Of a stretch of DNA of 64,000 bases, positions 41,123-53,433 are shown piece by piece. Location: positions 83,186,756 to 83,250,755 of the forward strand of contig CM060731.1 in assembly GCA_030704615.1 (NCBI GenBank), written 5' to 3'. Made by a program: the position numbers and the translations under genes. The number at the start of each line of letters is the position of its first letter. Within the stretch, counting starts at the first letter, position 1. Source of the stretch: Takakia lepidozioides. Lineage: Eukaryota > Streptophyta > Takakiopsida > Takakiales > Takakiaceae. The notes beneath the pieces were generated by a model. That model ran no database searches. It was not told where the DNA came from and was given only the letters and a program-made list of their open reading frames with translations.

Positions 41123-41180
41123 GGGGGCTGCTATTTCATGAGCGGCATGAGCATGAGCGGAAAAAAAAAAAGCATGAGCG

Positions 41181-41613
41181 GGCCATTGTGTGTCCACGGA
41201 AATAGGGTTAGGAGGCACAGAAATAGGGTCATGTGGACTCGTCATAGCAATGAAATGCAACATTTTATTGCAAATTTGGTGGCAAGCCACGTCTATACAA
41301 GTGTGTCCTAACTGTCATAGCAGGAATGGGAACCTCTCTACTACACCCTCCGAGGAACTTGCCCCTCCTTCTTCCTCATCCCCCCCATCCCCCCATCCTC
41401 CCAGCTCTGTGATGCATCGGTTGCACTATGCCTCTCAAAAATTCCGTCCTCTCCTTGGGGGACTGTCCACCTCACCTCCTAGGAATCTTCTGCCTCTTCT
41501 CCCCCACTTTCCTCAGTAGAATCCAAGACAAATCTACGAGCCCGACGGGCTCTAATAGCTGCAGCCTCCTCCCTCATCTTCATTTTCTTGAGGCTTGCCT
41601 CGTCTAAAATCTG
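41181..41613. other. MULE terminal region
   Basis: Non-coding sequence between the MULE subterminal repeats and the stop codon of the cargo gene. A C-rich stretch lies at 41374-41400. No independent gene is seen. Confidence 0.35.
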
Positions 41614-43689
41614 CTATACACGACTAGGTTCGGAAGACCTCCTAATGGACACCGAAGCAAGCCGGGCAGCATAAGTAGGAAGGATGTAGTCCCTTTCTGG
41701 ACTAGGCATGAAATCCCCCCTGGCAAAAAAAGGCACGTTCCTCCTGCCCATGAACTCCGGTGTAGACGTCCCTCCTGCAGTACTTGACATCCTACAGTAA
41801 GAACAAATCCACTTCAAGAATGTCAATACCAGCACAAGCAGAAAGGGTCTTTCAATGAAATAAGAGAGCGAAGGGAGGTGCCTCACGAAATCAGGAGGCA
41901 ACTGCGACCACTCACATGTAAACCGGGGGCTCCTCGGCCTCGATCCCAACTTGTTCCTCCCCTTGCTCCTTCTCGGATTTTTCCTCATCCTCCGAGGATG
42001 CCTCTTCCTCTTTCGGCAAACGTTCAGCCGCTGCAAGTTCCGAGTTGTGGAGGGCAGTATCTGGCTCGAAGGCGAACACATGCCTGTCGGACAATGTCCC
42101 TGCCCACATTGAAGCACCTGAGGAACAAAGCGGGCGGTTAATAGCTTGCGGCATGCAAATTGCAATCGGGCCAGGGGACAAACTGAGCACGTGAAGGCTT
42201 ACCCGTGCCGCATGTGAGGTCAAGAATCCGCCCTTGGACATCCGAGCACGTCTCCATGAGGGTTTGGATGAAAACAGGGCTCTGGGTCCGGCTGTACCGC
42301 CACAGTTTGCCTGTCTTTGTGTCCTTTGGCATACTGGAGTGGGGCACATAGTTGTAGAGGACATCGTAGGTAACAGGGTCCACAACGGCACCAACAAGAC
42401 GACCGTCGTTGCGGAATTTGAACGTAGACCCTCTCTTCACAAAGAAATATGCCTCAAACACCAATGTCTGCACATCCAACAAAAGAGGGATCAACTCCGG
42501 GATCTAGTTTAGATACACCACAATATGAGGTGAATGCAATAGATTGATAACTTACACTTTGGCCCTCTGTTCGCAACCCCTGTGTATTGATGCAGAACCA
42601 TTTTTTGAGGAGGACCGGGGTGACACTTTTCGGTGTCCATCTTGCCACAACATTCTCTGTGGTCTTCCCTCTTGAGGTAAGGACAACCACACATCCACCG
42701 TCATCCAGGAGCATCCCCGCCAGCCCAAACCCGGCTTTCCAGTAGTCCTCAGTAAACCTGTTCAAGGTGAGCACACCATCCAGGCCCTCCAGCAGCTCCC
42801 CATCTGGAATGTCGAGGAGAATCATATCGCAAGCTATCTCCACCTCAATCCCCCCCCCCCCCCGAGTGCTCTTGCAATCCGTGCTCACAACCGTGAAGAA
42901 TTGCATCATGGCTTCCAAACCAGGGGTGTCTTTAGGCTCTGTACCGGCAGCCCTCTTCTTGGCTTTCCCCTTCTGCTCCTCCAGAGACTTGCTGTGTGCC
43001 ACCTTCTTCGCCCTGGTAGCCAGAGAGTCAAGGAAGCTCTCATTGACGCATTGGATGATGGTTGGGGGTTCTAGCTTTGGCCTGTGCGTAAACGTCACCG
43101 CCGAATACCGCCGTGTAGGCTCGCCCTCAAATGCCAACTTCTTGGCAGAGCCAGTCCCACTCCGAACTGACTTGGGAACCCGGACGACCGGTGACTTGGT
43201 AGCAGCAGCAGCAGTCGCAGGACCTTGAACAAAGTCGTCGTCGGAGTCACTCCCTTGGGTCCCCTCCTGCGCCTCCTCCGGTGCTGTTTTTTGGGGGTTA
43301 CTGTACTCCCCTGTTTCCGTGTCCTTTTCTTTTGGCCTTTATTCTTCTCATTCAATTTCTCCAGAATTCCTGCCTGAGCAAGCTCTGCCGCTTTCCTGGA
43401 GTTCGCAAGCACTTTTGCCTCCTTTGGACCCAGCGGAGGCAGCGGAGCCCGGTTTCGTCGAGCCTCAGCATCCAGCTTCAATTGAAACTCGGATGGGTCG
43501 AGCGAGCCGGGCGGAAGGTCCACATACCAAGGGCAATCACGCAAATGTTTCAGATGCCACTCCTTCACAATAATGTCAGTGTACATGGAGTCAGCCCCAG
43601 GGTTCCTTTATGCCAGGAAGAATGGTGGCTCGAAGGATAGATGACCTTTCTCCAAAAGGGAGAACTTGCAGTACCTGCATTCATGAAAA

Positions 43690-44880
43690 ACACAGAATGA
43701 GGTCCCTGAACTAGAAATTCGGCACCATTTTCCCAGGTTGGGGCGGAACTGACTCGGCCTGGAACCGGCAAAAATGGCGCCGAATTTCGGTTTTCGGTGC
43801 CAGCCACCCTAGGGTCTTAGCCATTTTGGGAGCATGAACTGGAAATTCGGCGCCATTTTCCCAGGTCCAGGCCAAAAATGGCTAAGTCCCAGAACTGACT
43901 AGGCCTGGAACTGGAAAAATGGCGCCGAATTTCGGCTTTTGGTGCCAGCCACCCTAGGGACTTAGCCATTTTGGGAGCCCTGAACTGGAAATTCGGCGCC
44001 ATTTTCCTAGGTCCGGCCCGGAAATTGCTAAGTCCCAGAACTGACTGGGCCTGGAACTGGAAAAATGGCGCCGAATTTCGGCTTTCGGTGCCAGCCACCC
44101 TAGGGTCTTAGCCATTTTGGGAGCATGATCTGGAAATTCGGCGCCATTTTCCCAGGTCCGGGCCGGAAATGGCTAAGTCCCAGTACTGACTGGGCCTGGA
44201 ACTGGAAAAATGGCGCCGAATTTCGGCTTTCGGTGCCAGCCACCCTAGGGACTTAGCCATTTTGGGAGCCCTGAACTGGAAATTCGGCGCCATTTTCCCA
44301 GGTCCGGCCCGGAAATGGCTAAGTCCCAGAACTGACTGGGCCTGCAACTGGAAAAATGGCGCCGAATTTCGGCTTTCGGTGCCAGCCACCCTAGGGTCTT
44401 AGCCATTTTGGGAGCATGATCTGGAAATTCGGCGCCATTTTCCCAGGTCCGGGCCGGAAATGGCCAAGTCCCAGAACTGACTGGGCCTGGAACTGGAAAA
44501 ATGGCGCCGAATTTCGGCTTTCGGTGCCAGCCACCCTAGGGACTTGGCCATTTTGGTCCTGGAATTTGGAAAATGGCGCCGAATTTCAAGTTCAGGGCTC
44601 CCAAAATGGCTAAGTCCCAGAACTGACTCGGCCTGGAACCGGAAAAATGGCGCCGAATTTCGGTTTTTGGTGCCAGCCACCCTAGGGACTTGAACTTAAA
44701 ATTCGGCGCCATTTTCCAAGTTCCGGGCCAAAAATGGCTAAGTCTCAGAACTGACTGGGCCTGCAATTGGAAAAATGGCGCCGAATTTCGGTTTTCGGTG
44801 CCAGCCACCCTAGGGACTTGGCCATTTTGGGAGCCCTTAACTGAAAATTCGGCGCCATTTTTCCAAGGACTTCTTCACAA
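43690..44880. repeat. Tandem ~145-bp minisatellite in intron 5 of the fusion gene, copy 2
   Basis: About eight units, each with CTGACTGGGCCTGGAACTGG, ATGGCGCCGAATTTCGG, CAGCCACCCTAGGG, TTAGCCATTTTGGGAG and AAATTCGGCGCCATTTTCCC in order. Unit starts fall near 43750, 43894, 44039, 44184, 44331, 44475, 44621 and 44748. Each unit carries the GGCGCC motif twice in opposite orientation. All long frames here are products of the repeat. The corresponding intron in copy 1 is only 223 bp. Confidence 0.85.
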
Positions 44881-45389
44881 GTAATTTCCATGCGCCAGAT
44901 GAGGCCTCTAACATCCTGAAATGTAAGGACTTGAAAGGAAGGCATCGCGTATGTACCTGTACAGAAGGCGCATTGCTGCTTTGTCAGCGTTCGGCTGGTC
45001 GGTGAACTCGTGGCTCCGGCGGGCATGGGGTATCTCCCGAAAGAATAGGTCGGTTTTGTACAGCAGAAAGTACCTCGTTACATAGTTGCGTAGGTTCTCT
45101 GCTGCACCAGAAATCTCCAGCTTGAATTGATGTGCTTGTGTGTCCAGCTGCTCTTGCGCATTCGTTGTCACCTGTGGAGATTCTCCATCAGATCGCTTTC
45201 CTCAAAAAATACAAAAAATCCACCCCCTACAAGAGTAGAAGCGCCAAATGAAGCGTGGGGAAGTACCTGAAACCACCATGTCATGCGGTTCATCCACATG
45301 TTGAATGTGGGGTCAGACAGTTTGTCGGGTTTGGGGAAGCTCCACATGTCCCTTGTACTTTGGGAACCATTCCAGATTTGGAGCCACCG

Positions 45390-45398
45390 GGTCTATCC
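45390..45398. repeat. 9-bp target-site duplication GGTCTATCC (left)
   Basis: Identical to 56457-56465 at the other end of the inserted MULE. The duplicated bases span the intron 3 acceptor of the fusion gene copy 2. Confidence 0.9.
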
Positions 45399-45419
45399 GA
45401 GGTTTACTATTTCATGAGC

Positions 45420-46089
45420 CTATGAGCCCATGAGCCTATGAGCCTATGAGCTCATGAGCGGGCATCCGCGGAATTGGAATTTTCCTGCCTTTATTGACGG
45501 TGTTATGTCCTCTTACCTCGGTAATAGGGTCTGTTTCTCCTGGTCCAGGATGCGGAATGAGGAATTTTGGCGCCGTTATTCCCAAGAGCAGTGTGCTAAA
45601 ATGGTGTTTTGAAGACATCCACCGGGGTATTTCGGCACCGAAATTACCTCTTAAAATGTGATATAGTGTGGTATTTAAAGGCGCAGAACGGGCAATTTCG
45701 GCGCCGAAATACCCAAGTGGAATGTGGTGAAGTGCCTTGTGCTGAAGGCTTCCATCGCAATATTTTGGTGCAGTAATTCATCCGTGGAATTTTTGAGGCC
45801 CATATAACGAAGGCGCAAACTGGGCTATTTCGGCGCCAAATTTCCGAATAGGAATGTTAGAAACGGCAGGGTTTTCATGGCTTCAAGTTCCCGGCTCGAT
45901 GGTGTGCATAAATTACTTGTAGGGTTCTTCACTGAAGTTTGCGTCTCTTCTGCTTTTATTATAGATTTTGGTTGGCGGAAGAAATGTAGGGAATGGACAA
46001 GAAGTCTGAACACAATGATTTTTCAAATCGTCAATATTTTCATTAAGTGTTTCAGAACTGTACAACAAAAGGATCCAAATGAGACTTTG
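45420..46089. other. MULE-2 left terminal region
   Basis: CATGAGC/CTATGAGC repeats (to about 45465), then four or so palindrome-like motifs (ATTTCGGCGCCGAAAT at about 45701-45716 and variants near 45565, 45635 and 45825). No gene. This is the 3' flank of the cargo gene. Confidence 0.5.
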
Positions 46090-49000
46090 CTATGGTGAGG
46101 ATCCGCTATCACTGTCCGATGCATCCCCGCCCTCATGCAAGGATGGCTGCCTTCCACCTGCCTCCGAACCTGCACTGCCGCTACCGCTGTTACTCTGAGA
46201 AGCCCTCCCCTCAAAAATACCATCCTCACCAGCCGGAACTGTCCACCTGGGTGCGGAAGTGTCCTCAACATTCCCCTCGCTCTCGGACGCGGATTCTATT
46301 ACGAACTTCCCTACTCTGCCTTTCACAATTCTATGTTTGGCCTCACGCCTCATTATAATTCTCTGCTCATTCCCGTATGTCAATTGCTCTAACCGAGTAG
46401 GCCTATCCTCCCTCCTGATGGCTTCTTTGGCAGCCGTGTCTGCATAGGCTGGTAGAAAAAAGGGCTTCTGGGGACTCGCGAAAAACGATTTTCTGGCAAA
46501 GAATGGCCGATGCAATTCTGTCTCCTCCTCTGCAACAGGGTCCGATTCGAGCAAGTCTCCCAGCTTCTCCTCGTCGGACGACTCTGCAAGGCTGAGTGTA
46601 CGCACAAACATAGAATGAAGTACATTAGAGAATTCAAACAGGGAATCATCGGCAGGTTGCATGGTCCCTACAACCGAAACCAATACACTTACTATGGTGC
46701 AACTCACTCGAAGACATGCATTGGGGGAAGCGGCTTCGGGCGCCCCTGCATCGAACGAATTTCCCGGACTTCCTCCTCTCCTTCCACGTCCTCTTCTGCG
46801 TTTTTGGGATCCTCAGTCGGAGGCAGACGCTGAAGGCCCGCCAAATTGTAATCGTACAAGGCCGTATCCCCCTCAAATGAGAACACAAATCGGTTCGACA
46901 TCCTTCCCGCCCACATACAGGCACCTGCGAATTCATACGACACAACCACAGCCAAACTCAAGAATGAGTCGCTTCCTCGCACAAGCAAACATACAGAAAC
47001 GGAAATGGTGTCAATTTCGGTGCCGCATTCAATTAACGTTCTCACCTGTATTTGCAGTGACGTCAAGGACCCTGCCTTCAACATCCGTACACGTTTCCAT
47101 GAGCGTCTGGATGAATGCAGGACTCCTGGTCCTGCCATACCTCCATGGCTTGCCCGACAAATCACAAAGAATGTCCTTCTCTCCCACATGGTTGAACAAG
47201 ACGTTATACTCCAGTGGATCAACTGTGGAATCAACAAGTCTTCCTGCTTCACGTAATTTGAATTTCGAATGTTCCTTCACGAAGCAAAATGCCTGAAAGA
47301 TAAAAGTCTGCAGAGAAGGAAATGAAAACGTCAGAGGTGGCCTACACGTACAGGGGCAATTTCGGCGCAGAAATTGACATAGCAGAGGAGAACCACTGCA
47401 TACCTTCTGGCCATCGTTGAGAAGACCCTGCGTGTTGATGCAAGTCCAGATCTTTTTCAGGATGGGTGCTGCACTTCTCCCCGTCCATACTTTGATATCA
47501 TTCTCAGTGACTTCTCCATCGGATGCTAGCACAACAACACAGCCAACGTCGTCCAACGTGTTGGCTGCGAACCCGAATGTGTGGCTCCAGTATCTTTCGT
47601 CGTACTTGTTCCACCAGGGAACTGAGCCCAGCCCCAGTATCTCCTGCCCATCCGGGATATCCACAAGGATCATGTCGATGGAGGCTTTCACCGCCCTGCC
47701 CCCGACTGTGCTCTTTTTGCCGTGGCTCATCGCCACAAAATACTCCATCATCTTTGTGTAGCCAAGAGTGTCCTCCATATCATTGCCAGTGGCCTTCCTC
47801 TTCCCCTTCCCCTGGTGGGCCTCGATCGCCTTCCTCAATCTCGTTATCTCCAGCCTTCTGGTCAGAGCAGTTAGGAAATTTTCATTAACACACTCCACAA
47901 TTGTGGGTGTTTTGAGGACTTCCCTGCCCGCAATGTGCACCGCACGGTAGGGTCTGCCAGGTGCATCCTCGTATAGTGATCTCTTCGCAGCCGACCCCCC
48001 GGAGCGCTGGCCCTTGTGAATTTTCGGACGAGGTGTGGCCCCCTGGGTGTTTTCCTGCTGGAAATCGTCGTCGGAATCCTCCTCATCTGGCTGACTGTGT
48101 TGCTGCTTCTTCTTCTTGGGTGTGGGGGTCTTCGTCTCTTGCCCCTGTTTGTGCGTTCTTTTCTTCCTGTCCTTGGGCTACTCAGCTGCCTGCTTCTCCA
48201 TCTGCTCCTTCGCCAACGCTGCCGCCTTGGCTGACTTTCTCAGTGCTTTCTGCTTGGCTGCCTCCTCTGCTTTCAGTCTTTCCGCGTCCTCTGGTTGGGG
48301 ATCCGATTGCGCCTTCATAGCCCTGGCATTCGCTTCCTTCTTCAAGTTAACCTCCGAGAGGTCAACGGTCCCACTTGGGAGATCCACATACCAGGGGCAG
48401 TCTACCAAATGCTCGGCATGCCACTCCTTCGCCATTACTTCTGTGTACATCGTTCCACGACCTCCAGGTGTCCTCCACGCCAGGAAGAATGGTGGAACCC
48501 TTTGAATGGCTCCGGACGGAATGAGTGCAAAGTTTATGTACCTGCAATCACGAGGCAGTTCAACAAAAATCATTTTACCGATGCATCATGCAAGTGGAAG
48601 TTGTCAATGCACAAGGTATTTCGGCACCGAAATACGGAGTGGACCGTGCCCCAATTACCCAGAACTCACATCTTGCAGAGGTATATTTCGGCGCCGCAAT
48701 ATCCATCGCTGCTTAACCAAATCATCTAAACTGCAAATAGGGGGATGCATTGTCAGCAGATTACCTGAACAGGACACGCATTGCCGCTTTGTCGGCACCC
48801 TCCTGCTCTTCGATGTATACGCTGCGTCTTGCCTTTGCAATTTCTCTGAAAAAGAGGTTTGCGAAGCGCCCTTGCCACGACTGCACATAGTTCTCCATTG
48901 TCTCAGGCTTCGTCCAGTCGATCTGTAACTTGAAAGTGGTGGTGTTGCAGTCCAATTGCTCCTGGGCGTGGGTCAGTACCTGCATCATGGCAGGTTTCCA

Positions 49001-50986
49001 AAACATTCATGATTTTGAAATTGCGACGATGTCCAACACAGAATATGAGAAAATTATACCTGATGCCACCAAGTCATGACATTGAGCCAGTCGTTCATTT
49101 TGTCGTCTGTTGGCTCGATGGGAAAGTGGTACAGCAGCTTCGTGTTTGTATGGCCGTTCCAGATTCGCAGCCACCTCGTCTGCAGCCACCTCACATCGGT
49201 CAGACAAGAACTCCAACATAAGAATCGCGAGAAGTCACAAAACAAGAATAAACACATGCTTACCTTCTCCGCCGGCTCAACACAGGACACTGCGATGTGA
49301 TGAAGTTTCTCCATGGACATTTCCGGTTTCATGGGTCTGGAGTAATGCAGTCCTATCTCCGCCAGGAACTCGGCACCAAGACCAGGGTCAGCGATTGCAA
49401 CTTGCTTAACAAGTTTGGACCTGTACTTGGTCCGGGATTGCTTCCCTGCCTGCACAATATGACTCTCTATCGACGCGTCCGCCTTGTTGGGGGCATCATT
49501 CTCAAAGAACTGCCTTTTGGCATAGGCCAAGTCATCCCTGATGTTCGTCTGCATTCCCATACCCAGCAGATACAGTCAGGCCACGGATCCCTGCAACAAA
49601 TAACATTAAATTGATACTGAAATTTGAGATGAACCTCACCGAATAGAGGATCTCCACCATGGCGTCCAGTGTTGGTCGGTACCAGGTGCGATCTGCTTTC
49701 GCTAGGGACTTCCTGTACAGCTCGGGATCGAGGGACTTTTGGAAGTCCGTCAGCGGAGCTGTCCCCACTTCTTGCACTCTGTAGAGCGTATGTGCCAGAT
49801 GAGTTTCCACGAAGGCCCTCTCTGTTACCCTGCCATGGAGAAAAAAAACAACATGAAAATATGATTTCGGCACAGCAATCCAATTTCCAGTTCATAGAGT
49901 GCATGACAGTGGTGAACATTGCCTATTTCGGCGCCGCAATAGGCAGTACACAAGGATGTAATTGTATACTTACAGATTTATATCCGCCATGGCACCCTTC
50001 AACAGTCCTCTGTCCCTGACGTCCACCTTCACGACAATGCAGTCCACCATGTAATGCCAACTGATATCTTGCGGATGCATTTCAGCAATGTACTCTGTCC
50101 AGGCAAGCATCCTGTGGTTCCCGTCCCAAACGAAGAACATCTTCCCTTCCATGTGTGCGAATGTGGGATTAGTCTTCAGATAGGCTTCAAACTCGGCATT
50201 AACAGTGTGCCAGTGGGGGCCCCAATTCTGAAGCTCCTCTGCAGTGGGGCCCCTTGTGACACCCTGGTCATTCTCAATGGAAACGTAGAATGCTGCCGAC
50301 CCCCGTCTGTACCCTTCTCTGAAGTTGTGCTTCAGTCGATCGATATCCCCTGGCAGTGCTTGCCTTACAACTGGAAGGCTTACCATGCGACACAAAGGAA
50401 CTTTGAGGTTCTCCGGATACACCATGGAACCCAAAACGCGGCCTATGTTGCTATGAGTCTCTGCCAGCAACCTGTTTGCTGCTATGTTCATGTCTCGTGC
50501 GCTCATGAGCATACCCGCCACCAGTTTCTTACTTGTATCACCTCTGTCACTTCCCTCACCCCTCTCACCAGCCTGTGTACTGTCCTGGAGGTTTTGCTCC
50601 TCCGCAAGCTCCAGCAGGTTCTGATCGTCGCCAAGTCGTACCACATTATCGTCCTCTCCTTCTGTCAGTTGAATGGGCCGCCCTTCTGCAGATCCGACTC
50701 CCACATCTCCAGCGGCCTCCACCGCATCTGTGTTTTCTGAAATTGACTGCAAACCCAATATCTCCGCTTCCAGTCTCCCTAGGGGTTTTACTGGCGAAGC
50801 CATGGGCTCCTTCTGCTTTCTCGGCTTCCGAACTCTAGGTGGGCTTTTCGGAGGCGATATCTGAGGTGTTGAATGAGGACTCGTCTGCCTCGATGCACTT
50901 CCACCTTGTGAGCACAGCACCCGGGCAGGAGTATCCAAAGTTGACTGTGTTGCCTCGCCCCCCTGCGATCCCTCCCCAGCTCCCAT
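46090..50986 (-). CDS. ParB-like/methyltransferase-like fusion gene, copy 1 (MULE-2 cargo)
   Basis: Nine exons, all with GT-AG borders and compatible phases: 50986-49974, 49829-49640, 49548-49264, 49179-49060, 48979-48765, 48541-47404, 47307-47046, 46924-46708, 46591-46090; about 1313 codons. Residues 1-220: low-complexity, basic then acidic. About 225-337: ParB/sulfiredoxin-like domain (LPGDIDRLKHNFREGYRRG, FFVWDGNHRMLAWTEYI). About 338-620: conserved, unknown. About 700-800: Lys-rich linker. About 810-1110: beta-class methyltransferase fold, with MILVDIPDGQ at the catalytic motif IV position (about 901), then RSPAFIQTLMETC, and SAM motif I RVLDVTANTG followed by MWAGRMSNRFVFSFEGD. Acidic Ser-rich tail. 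One in-frame TAG (48178-48180) lies in the linker. ParB-methyltransferase fusions are common in phages and bacteria. Function here unknown. Confidence 0.75.
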
Positions 50987-51479
50987 GTCAAACAAACAGG
51001 AAAACATGAGACACTGCACGCCAAAAAAAGGTGTAAAATGAATATTGCGTATGGAGTGCTTCACATCCGCGAAGCACGAATCTCTCACTGGTGGGCGATC
51101 CGAGTCTCCGGATAACGAGGTCTGCATTTCATGCATGAGACGGAGCTTAAGTCGTGTCGTCGGCGGCTTCCCAAAATCCCGCGTCCTCCTCTTTGCCGGA
51201 GTCGCCTGACCTTCCACAAACTCTATGCTACCACTATGCCGCATAAAGAGAGGAAACGCAGGAGAACGTCCCTGCAGAAGGGCAAGGAGCGAGAGAGCGA
51301 AGCGGTGGAACATGCAACCACTATGCACGAGCAGATGCGTAAGCAGCCACGTCTCCCGAAGCGTTGCCACCGTCCAACACTTTTTGCCGTATGGGTGATG
51401 AAGAGATTGTGACCCCTGACATGTTCGCACGGATGAAGTCGACTGGAACACGACGCGTGCCAGTTCCAGCCACCAGTAC

Positions 51480-53200
51480 AAGACGGTTTATCCGAATTGC
51501 GGCACCGAAATACCTTCCGTACACCGGATGCTGTTCCCGGAGCAGCCGGCATTGAATGAAATATCCGCACATCATGAAACCCAACCGCCAAGAAAACCCC
51601 CTGCCTATGACATTCAACAGTCAGATCCGTACGTTTCAACAGCGGACGGATGAATTTCGGCGCCGAAATTCATCCTATTCAAGTGCTTTCATACGCAAAC
51701 TTATGAATTTCGGCGCCGCAATTCATCGCTTCCGAAGTCCTCATCCGTCATGAGCAAACCTGTCAGTGGGATATCGGAGCCGGAATTAATTCCGGGACAG
51801 TGAAAACGGTTGCACTTGGGCACATTTCATCCATATTTCGGCGCCGAAATTCATTACGAATATCTCCGTCCGCGCGTAGACGAGGTGAAATCATCATTAT
51901 TTCGGCGCCGAAATTCATCCAGAGCGAAGAATAAATTGGCACCATGCTACGCTTTGCCGCCATCATTGCCCCTGACGGATGCTGTCCATGCCTGTTGGAC
52001 TTGCCATTTGTGGACATTTAACTATAATTTCGGCGCCGAAATTATATTTTATGTGCGGCAACGTCCCGTGCGAAAAAGACCACTTAATGGATACTGTCGG
52101 TTTCAAATGAAATAAAACGGCTAAAATGCAATTAATTTTGACAGAAGTGGTTTAATATGCCGATTTCTCCATTAAATGCAGAATATTCCTGTTATATTCG
52201 TCGGAACGGGGTATTTCCAACGATTTACGGAAAATTATCATCCAAAAGCAAAAAGTAAGTGCCGGGTTTGGACGAATTTCGGCGCCGAAATTCATCCGTC
52301 GCATAGAAAATGTAATATTAGAGTTACTCATTGCGGACAGTAAGGATGAATTTCGGCGCCGAAATTGATCCATTTCAAAGAAAAATAAATATTGGAGGGA
52401 GGGCATTGGATGAATTTCGGCGCCGAAATCCGGCGCTCAAACCCTGAAAAGAATTTGGAGGAATGAAGTCGGCTGAATTTCGGCGCCGAAATTCATTGCT
52501 CACGAAGAAAAATAAAAAAATTCGGGAGGACTTCGGATGAATTTCGGTGCCGAAATTCATTGCTCGCGAAGGAAAATAAAAAATTTCGGGAGGACGTGGA
52601 ATGAATTTTGGCGCCGAAATTCAATGCTCGGGAAGAAAAAAAGAAAATCGGGATGATTTCGGTTGAATTTCGGCGCCGAAATTCATTGCTCGCGAAGAAA
52701 AAGGAAAATTAAAAGGGAGTACTTGGATGAGATTCGGCGCCAAAGTTCATCTGTCGCAAACGAAAAATAAAAACAGAAAGGACTTCCGATGAATTCTGGC
52801 ACCGAAATCCATCCGCAGGGCAGCAGAATTAGGGTCGGAAAAGGAGATGAAGAATGAATTTCGGCGCCGAAATACATCCATTCTGCCGATTCAGGATTAC
52901 TGTCATTCGGAAGTCGGCACCGATATCCGGACACGTGGTCAATCACGACTGTAATCAGGAACACATTCATCCGTATTTTGGCATCTAAATTCAACCCATA
53001 TGTGCAGATACAATTTAATGAAGAAGAAGTTCATCCGAATTTCGGCACCGAAATCCATCCGTTGGGTGCTTGGTCAGTTTAATGAGGTAAACAAATTACG
53101 ATTTCTGTTACCAGAATTCATCCCTTGGCTTCCAAAGCTGTTACATGACAGAGATGTTCATCCAGATTTCGGTGCCGAAATTCATGGGAAGGCCTGATTT
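51480..53200. repeat. Array of ~20 palindromes, core TTTCGGCGCCGAAA
   Basis: Full sites read GAATTTCGGCGCCGAAATTC (for example about 51653, 52272, 52472 and 52664), with variants in which one or two bases differ symmetrically or not. From about 52270 to 53040 there are 13 sites spaced 49-75 bases, mostly 61-67, with unrelated spacers; between 51480 and 52040 spacing is looser. The array fills the divergent intergenic region between the cargo gene and the transposase. The frames here are by-products of the repeats. Confidence 0.9.
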
Positions 53201-53433
53201 ATTGTACCCCAAGTGGTTGTACATTACAATTCAGGCACCAAATATCCGATGTGAACTTGCTGTTTTCGTCCGTTTTTTTAACGTACGTTACACACCTTCA
53301 TCTTTACGTGCACTGATCACCCATCCTGTTGGATACGGAATCCTCCAGAAAATCATTTGTGTTATTAGGTAGGACACACTCTTCTCATTGCAGGACTTCG
53401 CTGCGGAGCGTACCGAGAGGTCCCGTCTTCAAA

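Noticed and set aside
43817-44808. Series of 90-93-codon minus-strand frames with MAGTESRNSAPFF text
   Set aside because: They are translations of the 145-bp satellite units inside an intron.
46090-50986. Identification of the cargo protein as a bacterial contaminant sequence
   Set aside because: Nine GT-AG introns with matching phases in two copies, and location inside a MULE, show it is a eukaryotic nuclear gene.
52270-53040. CRISPR-like array (short palindromic repeats with unique spacers)
   Set aside because: Repeats are imperfect and spacing varies from 49 to 75 bases. No cas genes are present and the setting is an intron-containing nuclear transposon. A palindromic minisatellite or binding-site array fits better.
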